64,000 nucleotides of DNA from Paratinospora sagittata. Taxonomy: Eukaryota > Streptophyta > Magnoliopsida > Ranunculales > Menispermaceae. Shown in pieces: positions 22,495 through 34,879 of the stretch (the first letter of the stretch is position 1; each line of letters starts with the position of its first letter). The notes beneath the pieces were generated by a model. It was not told the origin of the DNA and made no database searches. It saw nothing but the letters and a program-made list of their open reading frames with translations. Made by a program: the position numbers and the translations under genes. Where the stretch lies: the NCBI GenBank assembly GCA_035771175.1, contig CM069598.1, positions 19,754,438-19,818,437 on the forward strand. The letters are read 5' to 3'.

Positions 22495-23454
22495 GGGTCT
22501 CCACAAGATTCCACTTTGCACAACGTGATAGAAATCTTTTCTTCCTTTGTAATATTCTTCATATACCTCAAATCACCAAAAATTTGTTCAGCGTTTCTAA
22601 GTTTGATAAAGATAACAAAGTATTCTTCGAGTTTCACCCCAATTTTTGTCTTGTGAAGGATCAACTTGCGAAGAAGGTTCTTCTTCAAGGGGAATGATCT
22701 TTACTCCTTCCATCTACCACTTCAATCCACCAAGTTTGTTGCTAAAAGTGTGATCTCCACAGTCTCAGGTTCTTCCTGTCCATATTTGCACTCAAAGTGC
22801 TCTGGATCTCTTAATTTTGTCTTGTCTTGTACATTACCTAGTGTTGTAACTAGTAGTGGTATTTCTCAAGCTTTTTCTGTTGAAACATATATTCCTGTTG
22901 TTTCTAATAATAGTTGTCCTGATATGCATAACACTTTGTTACTTTGGCATATGAGATTAGGCCATCCTTTTACTATTATTGTCCAAGATGTTCATGATAA
23001 ATGCAAGATCAAGTTCCCCAAATCTTCTTCTTATTTTTGTCATGCTTGCAAATTGAGTAAATTACACAAGCTACCTTTCAATCTGCCTTCAACAATTTAT
23101 AAAAACATCTCTTAAGTTAGTAGTAGTTGATGTTTGGGGACCTACCCCTCTTTATTCTTCCAATGGATATAAATAATATGTGAGTTTCTTAGATGCAATC
23201 TCTCGGTATACTTGGTTGTTTCCTCTTTAGACCAAAAATGAGTCGTATGACGTGTTTATGAAATTTAAGGCTCAAGTTGAACTTTATTTTTCTAGGAAGA
23301 TTAAGGTGTTACAAACAGATAATAGTGGGGAGTTTATTGCCCTGGCTCCTCTTCTTGCCTCAACTGGCATACAATTTTGACATAGTTGCCCCTATACACA
23401 TGAGCAGAATGGCCTCATTAAAAGAAAACACAGACATATAGTTGAGATAGGACT
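22495..23454 (+). pseudogene. Copia pre-integrase and integrase, first part
   Basis: After the LTR insertion the copia frame resumes (STLHNV, HIPQITKNLFSVSKFDKDNK). The zinc-binding pre-integrase region is at about 22918-23115 (LWHMRLGHP, CHACKLSK). The core follows with DVWGP near 23127 and QTDNSGEF near 23317, then HEQNGLIKRKH, where the usual catalytic Glu context (GxxERKH) reads IKRKH. Stops occur at several points. The frame is cut at 23454 by another LTR. Confidence 0.85.
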
Positions 23455-24736
23455 TAATAAGTTGTTTTCTAACTAGTTATTTTGTAGGGTTATTAGTTAA
23501 AATTGAGTACATTAGGACTATTTTATGGTTTATCTATTCATTATTGGCTTTATTTTGTAGGGTTAAAAGCTACGATGCAAGTGGATGAAAGTTTGGAAGT
23601 GCTGGTGAAAACCAGTCCGTAGAGGCCTAGGCTTGAAATATGGAGGCCGGGGCTTTAGGAAAAAGAAAAACAAGGTGATGATTTCCAGCACGAGGAAGTC
23701 AGGGCGCCCAAAGTGGAAGCCGGGGCGTCGGGAGTTGTAGTCCTATTAGGACTGGTATTTCCTTTGTGGGATTTTAGTGGTTTTTCTTTCATTTTTGTTG
23801 AGCCATTATAAATAGAAGTTAGGGAGTTTTAAAGAGGATAATTCATGAAGAGAGGAAGCAATTGAAGCATTGAAAACGAAGGAAAATCACGTTGGAGATA
23901 CGCGAAGAAGCTGGATTCAAATTTGGTGGATTTGTGCTAGTTTATACTTTTCTCCCTTCTTTCTTTTGTATTTGATTTTCGTATTTTCATGATGTTGGAC
24001 TTATTGGATTTGAAGTTCTTAGAAGTAGTCATGGGCTAAATTTTTTGTCTAGGGTTACAATTGAATCACATATGGATATTGGATTTCATGTTTGATTTCA
24101 GATTTTAATTTATTATTTGGGGTTGTTTATTTTAATCTATTCTTATTGTTTTTAATTAATTGGCCACTAATTAAATGATTTGTTGAATTTATATGATCTT
24201 GGCAAAGTGAGTTTAGATTTAGATATGATTAAAATAACATATGATCAAAAGGGTGAAAACTACTGAGTTCATGTGAGATAAAAATATACTCGTGTGACAT
24301 GTGTAATCATTAAAGAGCATGATCTTAATGAATTTTGTTTTAATTTAAATTTCATAGAAATATAGAGATTTAATTAATCAAGGTATTTTTGCTTGACCAT
24401 CGAAATAGGCTTGTAGATAAAATTAGGCTCCTGTTAACAACTTTAATTAATTAATTAATTGAAAAAATAGTTAGATGAATTCAATTGAAATATGAGAGAA
24501 TATTGTAATTCTAAGTTTCCATATTTTGATTAATTTTGATTTATTTTAAGTAGAAGTTAGATTTAATTTTATTGCGTAGATTATAGTGAATTTTAATCAG
24601 TGTTTAGATAAGATTATGGTGAAATAATTTTGTAATTAACAAAAGAATTCAGTAGCAAATCTCTATGGGAACGATACTCTACTCTTCACTTTATTACTTG
24701 TTTACGATATTGTGCACTTGTAATTATTTCACAACA
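23455..24736 (+). mobile_element. Second solo LTR, in copia integrase
   Basis: It is 1282 bp and homologous end to end with 20050-21278 (same TTGTTTTCTAA start, TATAAATAGAAG, GGGAACGATACTCTACTCTTC and CACAACA end). The left terminus reads TAATAAG instead of TGATAAG. The adjoining 5-mers (GGACT and ACTAA) overlap only partly, so the left border has been altered. Confidence 0.82.
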
Positions 24737-25330
24737 ACTAAGTCTTCTTGCTCAAGCTTTGATGCCACTCAAATTTTGTGATGATGTTTTCCTTACAGCA
24801 GCCTATCTCATTAACAAAATGCTTGCTTGTGTGGGAGAGATCCTTATTACACTACTTTAAGAGTGTTTTGGATGTCATGTTTATCCCTATTTACGACCTT
24901 TCAACACTCATAAACTTAAGTACAGGAGCAGTCCTTGCACGTTTCTGGGATACAGTTTGCAACACAAAGGGTATAAGTGTTTGCGAGATGATGGGAAGGT
25001 CTTTGTAGTCAAGAATGATGTGTTTCAGGAACATGTGTTTCCTTTTGCCACAATTAATAAATCATCCTCCTCTGGGTTAGTTTCTTATGTTTTTGTGCCT
25101 TTGTTTTCCCCTTTAGTGTCCAGTGTCAACTGCCATCTAATTATTCAAACTAATTTGTCAATGTTAATTCTTCACAATCATTAGATTCACAGGTACAAAA
25201 ACTGCAAGCACTTATAGATTTTGCTTAGCAAATGACTTCTTCAAATCATGGTTCGTTTTCTTCAATACCTGATGTTTTTGCTCGTGTTGAACCCAGTGTG
25301 GTCCTACTACATCTAATATTGGACAACCTA
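24737..25330 (+). pseudogene. Copia integrase C-terminal part
   Basis: The integrase frame resumes after the LTR with a typical copia block (LLAQALMPLKF, FLTAAYLINK). It soon breaks, but remnants GYSLQHKGYKCL and FQEHVFPF at 24940-25060, which normally follow the core, are recognisable. The rest up to the RT is a degenerate spacer with stops. Confidence 0.75.
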
Positions 25331-25338
25331 TACTTAAT

Positions 25339-26458
25339 ATGCATCCTATGACTACTAGATCCAAGGCTATTGTTTTCAAGCCAAAAGTATGGCTTGCTCA
25401 TCTTGATGATCATGAGTCTGACTCTTATAAAGAGGCTTTAACTCATCCTAAGTGGTTTCAAGCTATGAGAGATGAATTTCAAGCATTGCAACATAACAAT
25501 ACTTGGAGTTTAACAAGAGTACCCGCAGTAGGAAAATCATTGGGTGCAAGTAGGTGTTTAAGATAAAGAGAAATCCAAGATGGAACTATTCTCAAGTACA
25601 AGGCAAGGTTGGTTGCAAAAGGCTTTCACCAAGTTGAGGGGTTTAATTTTTTTGAGACATTCAGTCTGGTAGTTAAGCCTTCTACTATTAGGATTATTCT
25701 ATTTATAGCAGTCACTAAAGGGTGGTCCTTGAGACAGTTAGATGTCAACAATGCTTTCTTAAACTAATGACGAGCTTGAAGAAGAAATTTACATGTTGCA
25801 CCCTCCTGGTTTTGAGCATTCTGAGCATCCACAATTGGTTTGCAAGCTGCACAAGGCCTTTTATGGTCTCAACCAAGCTCCTCGAGCTTGGTTTGAGAAA
25901 TTTCGATTGGCTCTTACCCAGTTTCGTTTTGTTGCTTGCAAATCTAATCAATCTTTATTTTGTGGATACACTTCTCATCATGTCACTTATGCATTAGTGT
26001 ATGTGGATGATATTGTCATTGCTGGTGATAATTCTCAAGTTATTGACAGTTTGGTGTTACAGCTTAACAAGTGTTTTTCCCTCAAGGACCTTGGGCCTCT
26101 TCATTGTTTTTTGGGTATTAAAGTTACACATACACCTGGTGGACTACATCTCTCTCAAGCAATGTATGTTCAAGATTTGTTGTTTCGCACCAAGATAACT
26201 GATGCAAAGCCTTATCCATCTCCTATGGTCTCTAATGTTGGTCGTTCTCTTTCAACCTATGCAGGTGATCCTCTACCAGATGCATTGGAATATAGGTCTG
26301 TTGTGGGTGCCCTTCAATACCTCACAATCACCAGACCAAACATTGCCTACTATGTGAATAAAGTTTGTCAATTCATGCAACATCCTCTGACGGACCATTG
26401 GAAAGCTATGAAGAGGATCTTGAGTTTACTAAATCTGCATCCTCTTCTCCCAATCTGA
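25339..26458 (+). pseudogene. Copia reverse transcriptase pseudogene
   Basis: RT begins with MTTRSKA and the WFQAMRDEFQALQHNNTW block, then [12 protein letters not shown] and [11 protein letters not shown] near 25735-25765. A stop at 25564-25566 and a frameshift near 25765 interrupt it. The frame at 25793-26458 is open and keeps YVDD at 26000-26011. Confidence 0.9.
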
Positions 26459-26850
26459 ATATTGTGGCTACTCTGATGCTGACTAGGCATCAAACCCAGA
26501 TGATCGAAAATCCACCTCAGGCATGTGTGTGTGTGTGTTTCTTGGTTCCAATATGGTTACTTGGAGTGCAAAAAAAGCAACGCACAATCTCAAGGTCCTC
26601 AACTAAAGTTGAATACCAAAGTCTTGCCACTCTTGTAGTTGACATTACTTGGATGCAATCACTTTTGCATGAGTTACATATTCCACAGCCAGTTCTTTCC
26701 GTCATTTGGTGTGATAATCAAAGCACCATTAATTGGACCTTTACTTTGTTAGAGACAAGGTGGTTGAATCAAAACTAATTGTTGATCATGTTCCTTCTTT
26801 TGCTCAAGTGGTTGATGTGTTTACCAAAGCTCTCTCTACTCCAAGTTTTC
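26459..26850 (+). pseudogene. Copia RNase H pseudogene
   Basis: Frame-shifted remnants include SRSSTKVEYQSLA near 26590-26630, the WMQSLLHELHIP helix and WCDNQSTI. The region ends 50 bp before the purine tract at 26895-26901. Confidence 0.83.
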
Positions 26851-26901
26851 TTTTATTGTATGACAAGCTTACTGTGAAAGTCTCCCACTTAGCTTGAGGG
26901 G

Positions 26902-27336
26902 TGACGTTAGAGAGAATAACTCAACTGAAGAAGGTCAACCAGTATACTGCTCCAGATCAAGTCATCTGGTCTGAGAGAACTAGCTCCAGTCGACTGTCGC
27001 AAATTGAGTCGATTGGTCTGAAACAATTGGTTATTTTGGTCTGTTATGTAAAATCCTTCTAGAAGACTGTGGAAGTTTCTTTAATTTGTTGTACAGGTGT
27101 AAAGTCATTAAGTTAGTTATCTTGGTTGTTATGGGGTTGTACAGGTGTCATAAGATGATTGGTCAAAGACTATTATAAATAGTCCTTCTCTTGTAACAGA
27201 TTGTTAATGAAAAATATCTCTTTGATTCTTTAAACTCCATTGATGGTGTTCTGAGTAGTTGCTCAGTCTTTCTTCTTGATTATGTTTCAATCTTTCTTCT
27301 CTTCTCTTTCCATGTATCCCTGTATAAAAGCTAGTA
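26902..27336 (+). repeat. 3' LTR of nested-host copia element
   Basis: It is 435 bp, homologous to 17285-17692, with the same TATAAATAG box near 27173-27181. The two LTRs differ at many positions and by an indel near 26975-27000, so the insertion is not recent. Confidence 0.9.
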
Positions 27337-27435
27337 TTTACGTTTTTAATTTTATTAAAATTTTACAATTTTCCACATACAATGCATCTGCACGCATTTA
27401 CTATATATATATATATATATATTAGAAGAGTTTTC

Positions 27436-27573
27436 TTCTATGTTGTCACGACAAAATCACATAGTTCGAATATTGGGTCTACCCCCATGTTGTGGTCTTT
27501 TAAATATAAAGAATTTTTTATGTTTTAGTAGGAAACCAAAGAATCTTGATACCTGTCGATCTCAAAAAAAAAA
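27436..27573 (+). repeat. SINE-like copy with A-rich tail
   Basis: A pol III box-B-like TAGTTCGAATATT lies at 27461-27474 and the copy ends CTGTCGATCTC then a run of A. The last 50 bp (TAGTAGGAAACCAAAGAATC...) recur in reverse orientation at 43789-43845 in the myosin gene, also next to the homopolymer tail. This suggests one SINE family. Confidence 0.5.
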
Positions 27574-27579
27574 TAATAA

Positions 27580-28930
27580 TAAAGAAACTTTTATGTTTTG
27601 CACCAGCTGTTGCATCCACTAGCATTACTCAATAATTAAATTTCTCGAGTTTGTTCTAATTTGATTAACATTATAGAAGTTCAAATTTCTAAACAGAATG
27701 TTAAAAAGATTTGTTAAAAAAAAATTGTTAAAAAGAAATGAGGCGGGAAAAAATACTATTAGCACACCAGGCATCGCTTTTCTTTTAAAGAAAATTATAG
27801 GTTTTATTGTTTGTGTCCAACCTAGATTATCGACATCTACATCTACATCTACGGTAAAACCATTTTGGTTAAAGTACCAAAATAATTCTTTAAAAATAAT
27901 TATTATTTTTTTACTATAAAATTACTTTTAATGTTAAGAAAGACAAAATAGCAATTTTATGTTTTTATTAATTTATCATGTTGCATTCATGTTTTTTCTA
28001 TTTCTTTTTTATAGTTTTGGTAATTAAAAACTTTTCCACTCTATCTTTACAATTTCTAATTCTTTTACTTTTCAAGTGACTCATTTTTTTTTCTTAACTA
28101 TATAAGCAACTTGTTCTTTACATATTCTTTTGATATCTATTTTATTTTAATCAATAAATTAAAAAAAGCACTTGCAATTTACGTGCATAAATACTAGTAA
28201 GCTCAAAGATATAAGTCCAAAAGTCTTGTGGATAGCCATTTACACCAATTAGTACAAAAATCTCAATTGCTTTAAGTCATAAGCCGTCTAAACCCTCTTA
28301 ATTAAAGACCTTTTAGTAGATATATATATATATGATGAAGCATTAAATAAAAATGGTAGAACTCCTAGAACTTTATTTGTAGCACTCATATATAGCTTGG
28401 ATATAAACTAACAAAACAAACTAAAAATGGTAGAACCCGGAGTAAGTGTAGTGGGCCATATAATTGATAACTTGAAACAACATGTTTGGTGAGTAGACAC
28501 TAATAATGTTTAATACAACATAAAATGACATGGAAAAGAATCCAAAGCAGACAACCAAGTATGAGCATGCACCAGTACTAGAGCTCGCTAGTAGTTTCTC
28601 CAAGTGCACCCAATCAAGAGGTTTTGGTGAGAGCTTTGCACTCATCATCATCATCTGACCTCACCTACGTACCCCCTAATCCCATATGCATCATTATAAT
28701 GACATTCTTAATCCCATCATAACCTCCTCATAAAACGCTCTATATATCTACCTACACTTTATACTATATACATGATGAGAATAGGTGAAGTCTATTCTAC
28801 CAAAAGCTTATTTTATTTCTTTTCTTTTAAAAAATCTACTGCTTAATTATAGAAAAGATAACATAGCAACTTAATCTTTCAAATGATCATACTTGATCGA
28901 TCAACTAGATGTTTTTATTTTATTTTATTT
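27580..28930. other. AT-rich intergenic DNA, no supported gene
   Basis: It contains (CATCTA)-like repeats near 27834-27853, TA tracts and homopolymers. A 77-codon minus-strand frame at 28421-28654 starts MMMMSAKLSPKPLDW and has a hydrophobic centre; it has no recognised family and could be chance. Confidence 0.5.
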
Positions 28931-28940
28931 TTATTTTTCA

Positions 28941-29170
28941 AATTCAGTTCTTTCTATTTTGCCCCCAAGTCTTAATTCCTACCATTTTTTGCTCTTATTC
29001 TTATTTTCAACTAAAAATACATAATTATTTTTTCATGTCTTTCGGAAGAGCAAGATTTATACTTTTTCTTTTTTATTTTATTTTTAATTCAGTTCTTTCT
29101 GTTTTGCCCCCGACTCTTAATTCCTACCATTTTATGCTCTTATTCTTATTTTTTGGGAAGAGCAAGATTT
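28941..29170 (+). repeat. Diverged tandem duplication, period about 145 bp
   Basis: AATTCAGTTCTTTCT then TTTTGCCCCC, CTTAATTCCTACCATTTT and GCTCTTATTCTTATTTT occur at 28941 and again at 29086. GAAGAGCAAGATTTATA follows both copies. The open frame over it is low complexity and not taken as a gene. Confidence 0.7.
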
Positions 29171-29239
29171 ATATCTTATATATATATATAACCGCAATTT
29201 TAAATGGTGAACTTAAATCTGCATCACTTTGAAAAGATT

Positions 29240-29502
29240 AATTAGTTTAAATAATATGAATCACACATTTACGATAAGGGATGAAATTCCTTTGTGCAGA
29301 CACATTTCTGTGAATAGGCACGAAGAAAGGTCATATTAAAAATAAAGAAAATTCAAATTTATCGTAGTAGAGCCACGACACTCACTTTCCAGTGCCACGA
29401 CACTTAACTCTCTAATTTTTTGTAGAAATTCCAATAAGTATAAAGCCGCGTCACTGGCTTTATAGAGTTGCGGCTGTAGAGTTGTTGGAAATTTTTACAT
29501 TC

Positions 29503-29543
<41 letters not shown>

Positions 29544-31430
29544 CCAACAACAATTAATTTCTATTTTAAAATTTTAAAATAAGAGGTTAGAGTATTTTTG
29601 TTACAAAACAACATTTTAAAAATAAGCTCTTATAAAAGTAAGCTAATTTTTTTAGTACTAAAAATTATAGATCTAAAAGAAGTAAAGTTACCAAATACTA
29701 TCTTAATCTAAATGTGCATATTATTATACATGGTAGGAAAAGTGTTAATGTAACGAAACAGTAGAAACGTGAAGGTTTTTTTTTATTTGTCCATTGAGAA
29801 AAATAAAAAAAAATTGAAAACTTATTCTCATTTTCAATTTACAAACCATTTATTTATCTTCTCCTAAATTGGTATTTCATATATTTGCTCAAAATGTTAG
29901 CTAGGGCTGCAGGTATAAACAAACAAAACAGAACAAAAGACCTTTTTTAAAAAAAAAAAAAAAATTGCAATAACTCTTATCATGATAAAATATTAATTTA
30001 TAGAGATTTGAAATCAAATCCACAAAAACATAGTGTTTTGTGCAAGGATCCCAAAATCAAACTTAATAATATTAGATATGTATTCTTACTCTTAAAATAA
30101 AATATCTAGCTAGTAAAAGCATGTGTCTAGAGCATTCCTCTTAGCAGATACATGCATGCAACAATGATAATATAAATAGTAATAATGCATTATTATTAAA
30201 TAGGGTTAGATCTTCTGGCAACAAGTTGAAGTGTTCCAACTTCTGCACAATTAATGATGATCAGTTTAATATAATCAAATTCAATTAATTAAGCTGAAGT
30301 CAAGGGGAGAAGAAACTAAAGATATAATAACTAATAATGATGTGAAGTGGGCCATAAAGTAACAGGGGAAAAAAGAAAAGAAAAAGAAAGCTGCATTAAT
30401 ATAAATGTCTTCCAATATAATATATATCTTGGAAAGGAGACATGGCTGACCCCAAAATTATGACTTTGGGACACAAAAACATTCATTCTCTCCTTGACAT
30501 TTGGTTGCAGTTTGACATGTGGTAGGGTTTATAAACTTTCCATCTCAAAACTTGAATCCTGTACTTCAAATGACTGATCTAAAGCTTGTCACCCAGTTAA
30601 CCAGTCAATTTAGTAAATTAATTAATCATGATAACATATATATATATATTTTTTAAAACATGATTTGGGATTTAAGCAAATATATGTGATCATTAAAAAA
30701 AAAATCACCCATTATCTTCCTTTACATATCTATTTTATACATAAAAAAAAAGATATTAAACGATCCAATTTGTATGTCCCATATAAATCTTTTTCAAGAA
30801 ATACTTCTAAAAAAATAATATCTTTTTGAAAAAGTTAACTTTACCCAACTTCTTCAAAAAAATAGAAAAATAATTTTCTACCTCAATTTAATTCATAGAT
30901 CAACATTTGAATACAAAAATATTTTTTTATAAAGTAAAAGTAAGATTGTTTACACTATCTTTTTTATACTTAACAAAAGTAAAAACCTATTGGGTGTATA
31001 GAGTATGCCTTTTCTCTATAAAGTTATATTTTATAGAAAAAATAAAAATAAAAAATTAATGATAGAACCATTTGGGGGGATAAAGTTCAGATTGACAATA
31101 GAAAAATTACTCAACCTAATCGTTACAGCTAATATATAGGTGGAAAGCCTAACAATATATATGAAAGGTTTTTTTTGTTTCTTATGTTTTATTTATTTAG
31201 TTATTTTAGTACAACATCGTTTACATCTCATTTACGGGTTACAAAGGATCTGCCATGACCAATTAGAGACATCCATAGACTGCAAATTCAAAGGAAGCAC
31301 ATAGACCCAAGGCTCATAGATAAAGGTGGGACAAAGATCAAAGACATGTGGAGAGAACCAAACACAAATGAAACTTAGCCCATAACATCAAATGGGATCA
31401 AAATACACAAACACTCCCTCTCGTGAATAG
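29240..31430. other. AT-rich intergenic DNA, no supported gene
   Basis: It holds a 35-bp (TA)n tract at 29506-29540, several A/T homopolymers and a (TA)n at about 30636-30650. I saw no coding frame, RNA gene or mobile element boundary. Confidence 0.6.
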
Positions 31431-31437
31431 GGGTGTT

Positions 31438-31922
31438 ATCGATTCGATTTGGATCGATTTAGACCCTAAATCGCAAATCGAACTGATAGGTATTAGATTG
31501 GCATTTTGTAAACAATCCGAACTGGTATACCCTCCTAAATCGAATTGAACCGAACCGATTCGATTTTAGTTAATCGGTTTATATTTTTTAACCTGTAAAA
31601 TATATTTTTTAAAATTAAAAGAAACACATTGCAAACAACATAATCATGTAATGTTATAAAAAAAAATTATTTCATCAACATATATGTCAACATATTTTGT
31701 TGCATCAATACCTACATAAACATATATAGTATAATAATACAATATAACTATGGTCGGTTTGATTCGGTTTACTATTGATTTTTAAGACCTCAACCCGCAA
31801 CTTGAACCAAATTGATCGGTTTATAAATCTTCCAACCCGAAACCGAACCGAGTAAAACAAAAAAACTGAACTGAATCAATTGGTTCGGTTCTGCAGTTTG
31901 AACCAACTCATTGATACCCCTA
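31438..31922. mobile_element. MITE with TAGGGGTGT-type ends
   Basis: The 485-bp element has inverted ends TAGGGGTGTTATCGATTCG and TAGGGGTATCAATGAG (reverse complement of the right end). The flanks CTCTCGTGAA (31428-31437) and CTCTTTGTGAA (31923-31933) look like a 10-bp duplication with a small change, which fits a Mutator-like family. Inside, GATTCGATTT/GGTTCGGTT-type words recur in both orientations. Confidence 0.6.
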
Positions 31923-31939
31923 CTCTTTGTGAAGAAATT

Positions 31940-32006
31940 AAAGAGAAGAAGAGACAAATATCAATATTGATGACAAGGAACATGCAAATGCAAACAATGA
32001 AAGTTA

Positions 32007-32042
<36 letters not shown>

Positions 32043-34620
32043 AGGTCTCTTATACGTAAAACCAATATTCTACTATTACTATATTAAAACTATTAAATTC
32101 AAAAGTTATAATTGTTGGGTTAAGGTCCAATAATACGCATTAAGTTACTATTAACACCACATAAGGCACGGACACACATCAAATATCAACTTCCCATGTA
32201 TTAAGAAAGGAGACAAAAGAAAAGCTCCAAAACATAATACAAAAGGCGATGCCATTGGAAGGTTTGTTGGCTTGGCCGTGGCTGGTGGAAAGGAAACAAC
32301 CATTACTTCCAAAACCATGGCATTAGGTGGTTGTCTCTCTCCCTCCCGGCTCCACATCCCTTTTTTCTTTGACTTTCTTTCTCCCCCCCCCCCCCCCCCC
32401 CCCCCCCCCTCCTTAATTAGTGGGACTCACGTTACCGTTATCATTCAAAATCAATATTTTATTTATTAATTTTTATTATCATTTTTCTTCGTAGCAAGTA
32501 AATTAGTTGGTACATTAGGTTTGAGAAATTTGTTTTCCAAATGGGGTTGAGATTACCAAACTGCCCCTCTGATGTAATTGAAAATTCTTCTTCATGGGTG
32601 GGTACGTGTATATTTAAATAATTTGAATGGGAATATTGGAGGGAAATTAAATAATTATTATAAGAGAGGATTGATTGTTTTGTTTTCAAATTTGTTATAT
32701 ATTCAAATTATTATTTCAGACAAATATAACTTGTCTTTTACGGAAGACATAAAATAAAGCTTCATATATCTGTAATGTAGAATGATGACGTATATTTGGA
32801 GTTTGTGGGAGTAGTAGTAGTAGTAGTAGTAGTAGAAGTACACGTGGTCCTTACTCCAACAACCCGTCAATACGTTTAAAATAAGATAAGAAAGCTTTCT
32901 AAAAAATCAATCAAGACAAAAATGACTATATTTCAATGTATATTATATTGAAATTAATAAGTAAATTAATTTGAGAAGGGTAAAATTATTATTATTATTA
33001 TTATTTACTTAAGAATATTTTTTAAACATTGCTTATGATAACAATATGATTATATGCGATTATGTGAGGGCAAATTGAATTCCCTTCTTCTTCTTCTTCT
33101 TTTTTTTTTTTTTTTTTTATAAAAAGAAACTCATAATGTTCACTGAATGAGGAATCAAATTTAAGTAAAATGATAGACAAAACACATGTAGTTCACGAAT
33201 TATTTAACAATTTGATTATTATATGATTTCAAATTAAAGCAATTAATTCGATCTCGATGTATATAATCTAATCATTAATTAATGTTTTATTTACTAGTAA
33301 AATCAACAGTACTACTATTACCATTAATTGACAATAATATTGCTATATATAGATATTAATTACTGCAATTTAAAACCATTAATTGGAAAGAAGAAATTAA
33401 AAGTAGTTTAATTGATTTATGATATGAGTTCAACTATATATGTGATCAAAAGTCACTAATAAAACAAAAAGTTGGCAAAAATATACAGACGTACCCTAGC
33501 TTTTGGGATCAATATATATATTACTAACTCTAAAAGATTAATAGGACACAATAATCAAGTGCATGGAGGAAAGTCTTCCTTAAAGCATGGTAGTTAAACC
33601 ATTTATTAGAAAGTAGTACTGAATAAATGGAAAGTAATAATGAGAGTGAGCGAAGAGTTTTTTTTTTTTTTTTTTTTTTTCTCTAATAATGTGATGATAT
33701 GATGTATTATCACGTCAGCTCATGTATAGATTTGAGTATATATGTTGGGTCATTTTAACACTCATCTTTTTCACTCATCTTTTTTAAATTCTCACTAAAG
33801 CCCGTTGTTTGAGTTTCCAAAACTAGTTTGATATAGGGTGTCTTCTCCAACATTTTTCCTCACTTTATTATTACATATAGTTGGTGTAAATGGCTATAAG
33901 TAGAATTAGAGCATAAAAAAGAAAGAAAGAAATATTATATATTAGAAAGATATAGAACCAATGATGAAACATCTCTATTGCTTTGTTCGCAATGACTCCC
34001 TGAAAATCAACTAAAAATAAAAATAAGAAATTGATTTTAACTTTTCTTTTATTAGTGTTTGAGTGGGACCTGAATCCTTAACCTTATAGCTCCGTTAGAG
34101 TAAATACCATGTACAATTAATGGCATAGCAAGTTAAAAATTAATTTATAATAATGGATTATTGACTTTACAATAAAAATAAAAATGACACGACAAATATA
34201 ATAGATGTATGCAAAATCTAAATTAATAGTCCTTCGTTAATGGATTACAATCAGCAGAAGATGAAGTTTCAATTCAAAGTATCCTAGTATTTTTAAAGAC
34301 GATTTTAATGGAAACATTACATAGGTTATTAATAAGAAAAATGATAATCAAGATCTTATTATAAAATTAAAATATATACCGGGTGGAAGACAATTGACAT
34401 AAAAAAAGAATATTTTGATGAAGACTACCTTTTTTAACTTAAATTAAAATCAAAGGTTCAAACTAATAAATACCAACAAAAAGGAGTTAACTTGCCGTAC
34501 GCAAAGGGAAAGATATTTATTTAGTATTTTCCTTTAATTAACTTAAGTTCAAGTATTAAGTATTAACCGTGTATTTATGGCAGTACTCACATTTAAAAAA
34601 AGCAGATAATAATAAGGATA
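31940..34620. other. AT-rich intergenic DNA with microsatellites
   Basis: Visible tracts are (TA)n 32011-32040, C27 at 32383-32409, (GTA)n 32811-32835, (ATT)n near 32986-33004, TTC repeats and T-run near 33080-33118, and T22 at about 33659-33680. No gene is supported. Confidence 0.65.
32383..32409 (+). repeat. Poly-C homopolymer (27 C)
   Basis: An uninterrupted run of 27 cytosines, preceded by a C/T-rich stretch. Long poly-C runs are rare in AT-rich plant DNA and its true length may be uncertain. Confidence 0.9.
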
Positions 34621-34627
34621 ATGCTAC

Positions 34628-34813
34628 AAAAATATACTTTTTTAACACATATTTTTTACATGACTACTAAAAATAGTTAGATTATCTCGAATTACGTGAT
34701 AATATTTTATATTATGCGTTAATTGTGTAATATAAAATATTGTTACGTGATTTAAAATAATTTAAATACTCTTACTTATAATATTAAAATATATGTGTCA
34801 AAAAAAATATGTC
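34628..34813. mobile_element. Foldback MITE (near-complete palindrome)
   Basis: The two halves are imperfect inverted copies over their full length. The best-matched inner arms are ATAATATTTTATATTA near 34700 and its complement near 34730, each next to ACGTG. Outer ends contain AACACATAT and its complement ATATGTGT. The element lies about 0.8 kb upstream of the myosin start codon. Confidence 0.6.
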
Positions 34814-34879
34814 AATAAATTATTTTTCTAATAATAATCAACCCAGCAAACACATATAGTACTAAAAAAGAAGAAAGAA

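Larger units (their letters stand above)
17285..27336 (+). mobile_element. Ty1/copia retrotransposon carrying nested LTR insertions
   Basis: Flanked by TTTAC at 17280-17284 and 27337-27341. LTRs at 17285-17692 and 26902-27336 are clearly homologous, with TG starts and AAGCTARTA ends. A TGGTATCAGAGC primer-binding site follows the 5' LTR and a TGAGGGG purine tract precedes the 3' LTR. The domain order gag, PR, IN, RT, RNase H is copia. Subtracting the two inserted LTR blocks leaves about 5.1 kb, normal for copia. Every coding domain has stops or shifts. Confidence 0.92.

Noticed and set aside
22405..22697. Overlapping plus and minus frames near the end of the nested LTR
   Set aside because: They span the LTR/copia junction and mix two elements; only the copia part after 22495 is meaningful.
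28421..28654. 77-codon minus-strand frame beginning MMMMSAKLSPKPLDW
   Set aside because: It has no recognised family, lies in AT-rich DNA and shows no supporting exon structure; kept only as a remark in the intergenic entry.
28909..29232. 107-codon plus-strand open frame
   Set aside because: It runs through a T-rich tandem duplication and translates to Phe/Leu low complexity.
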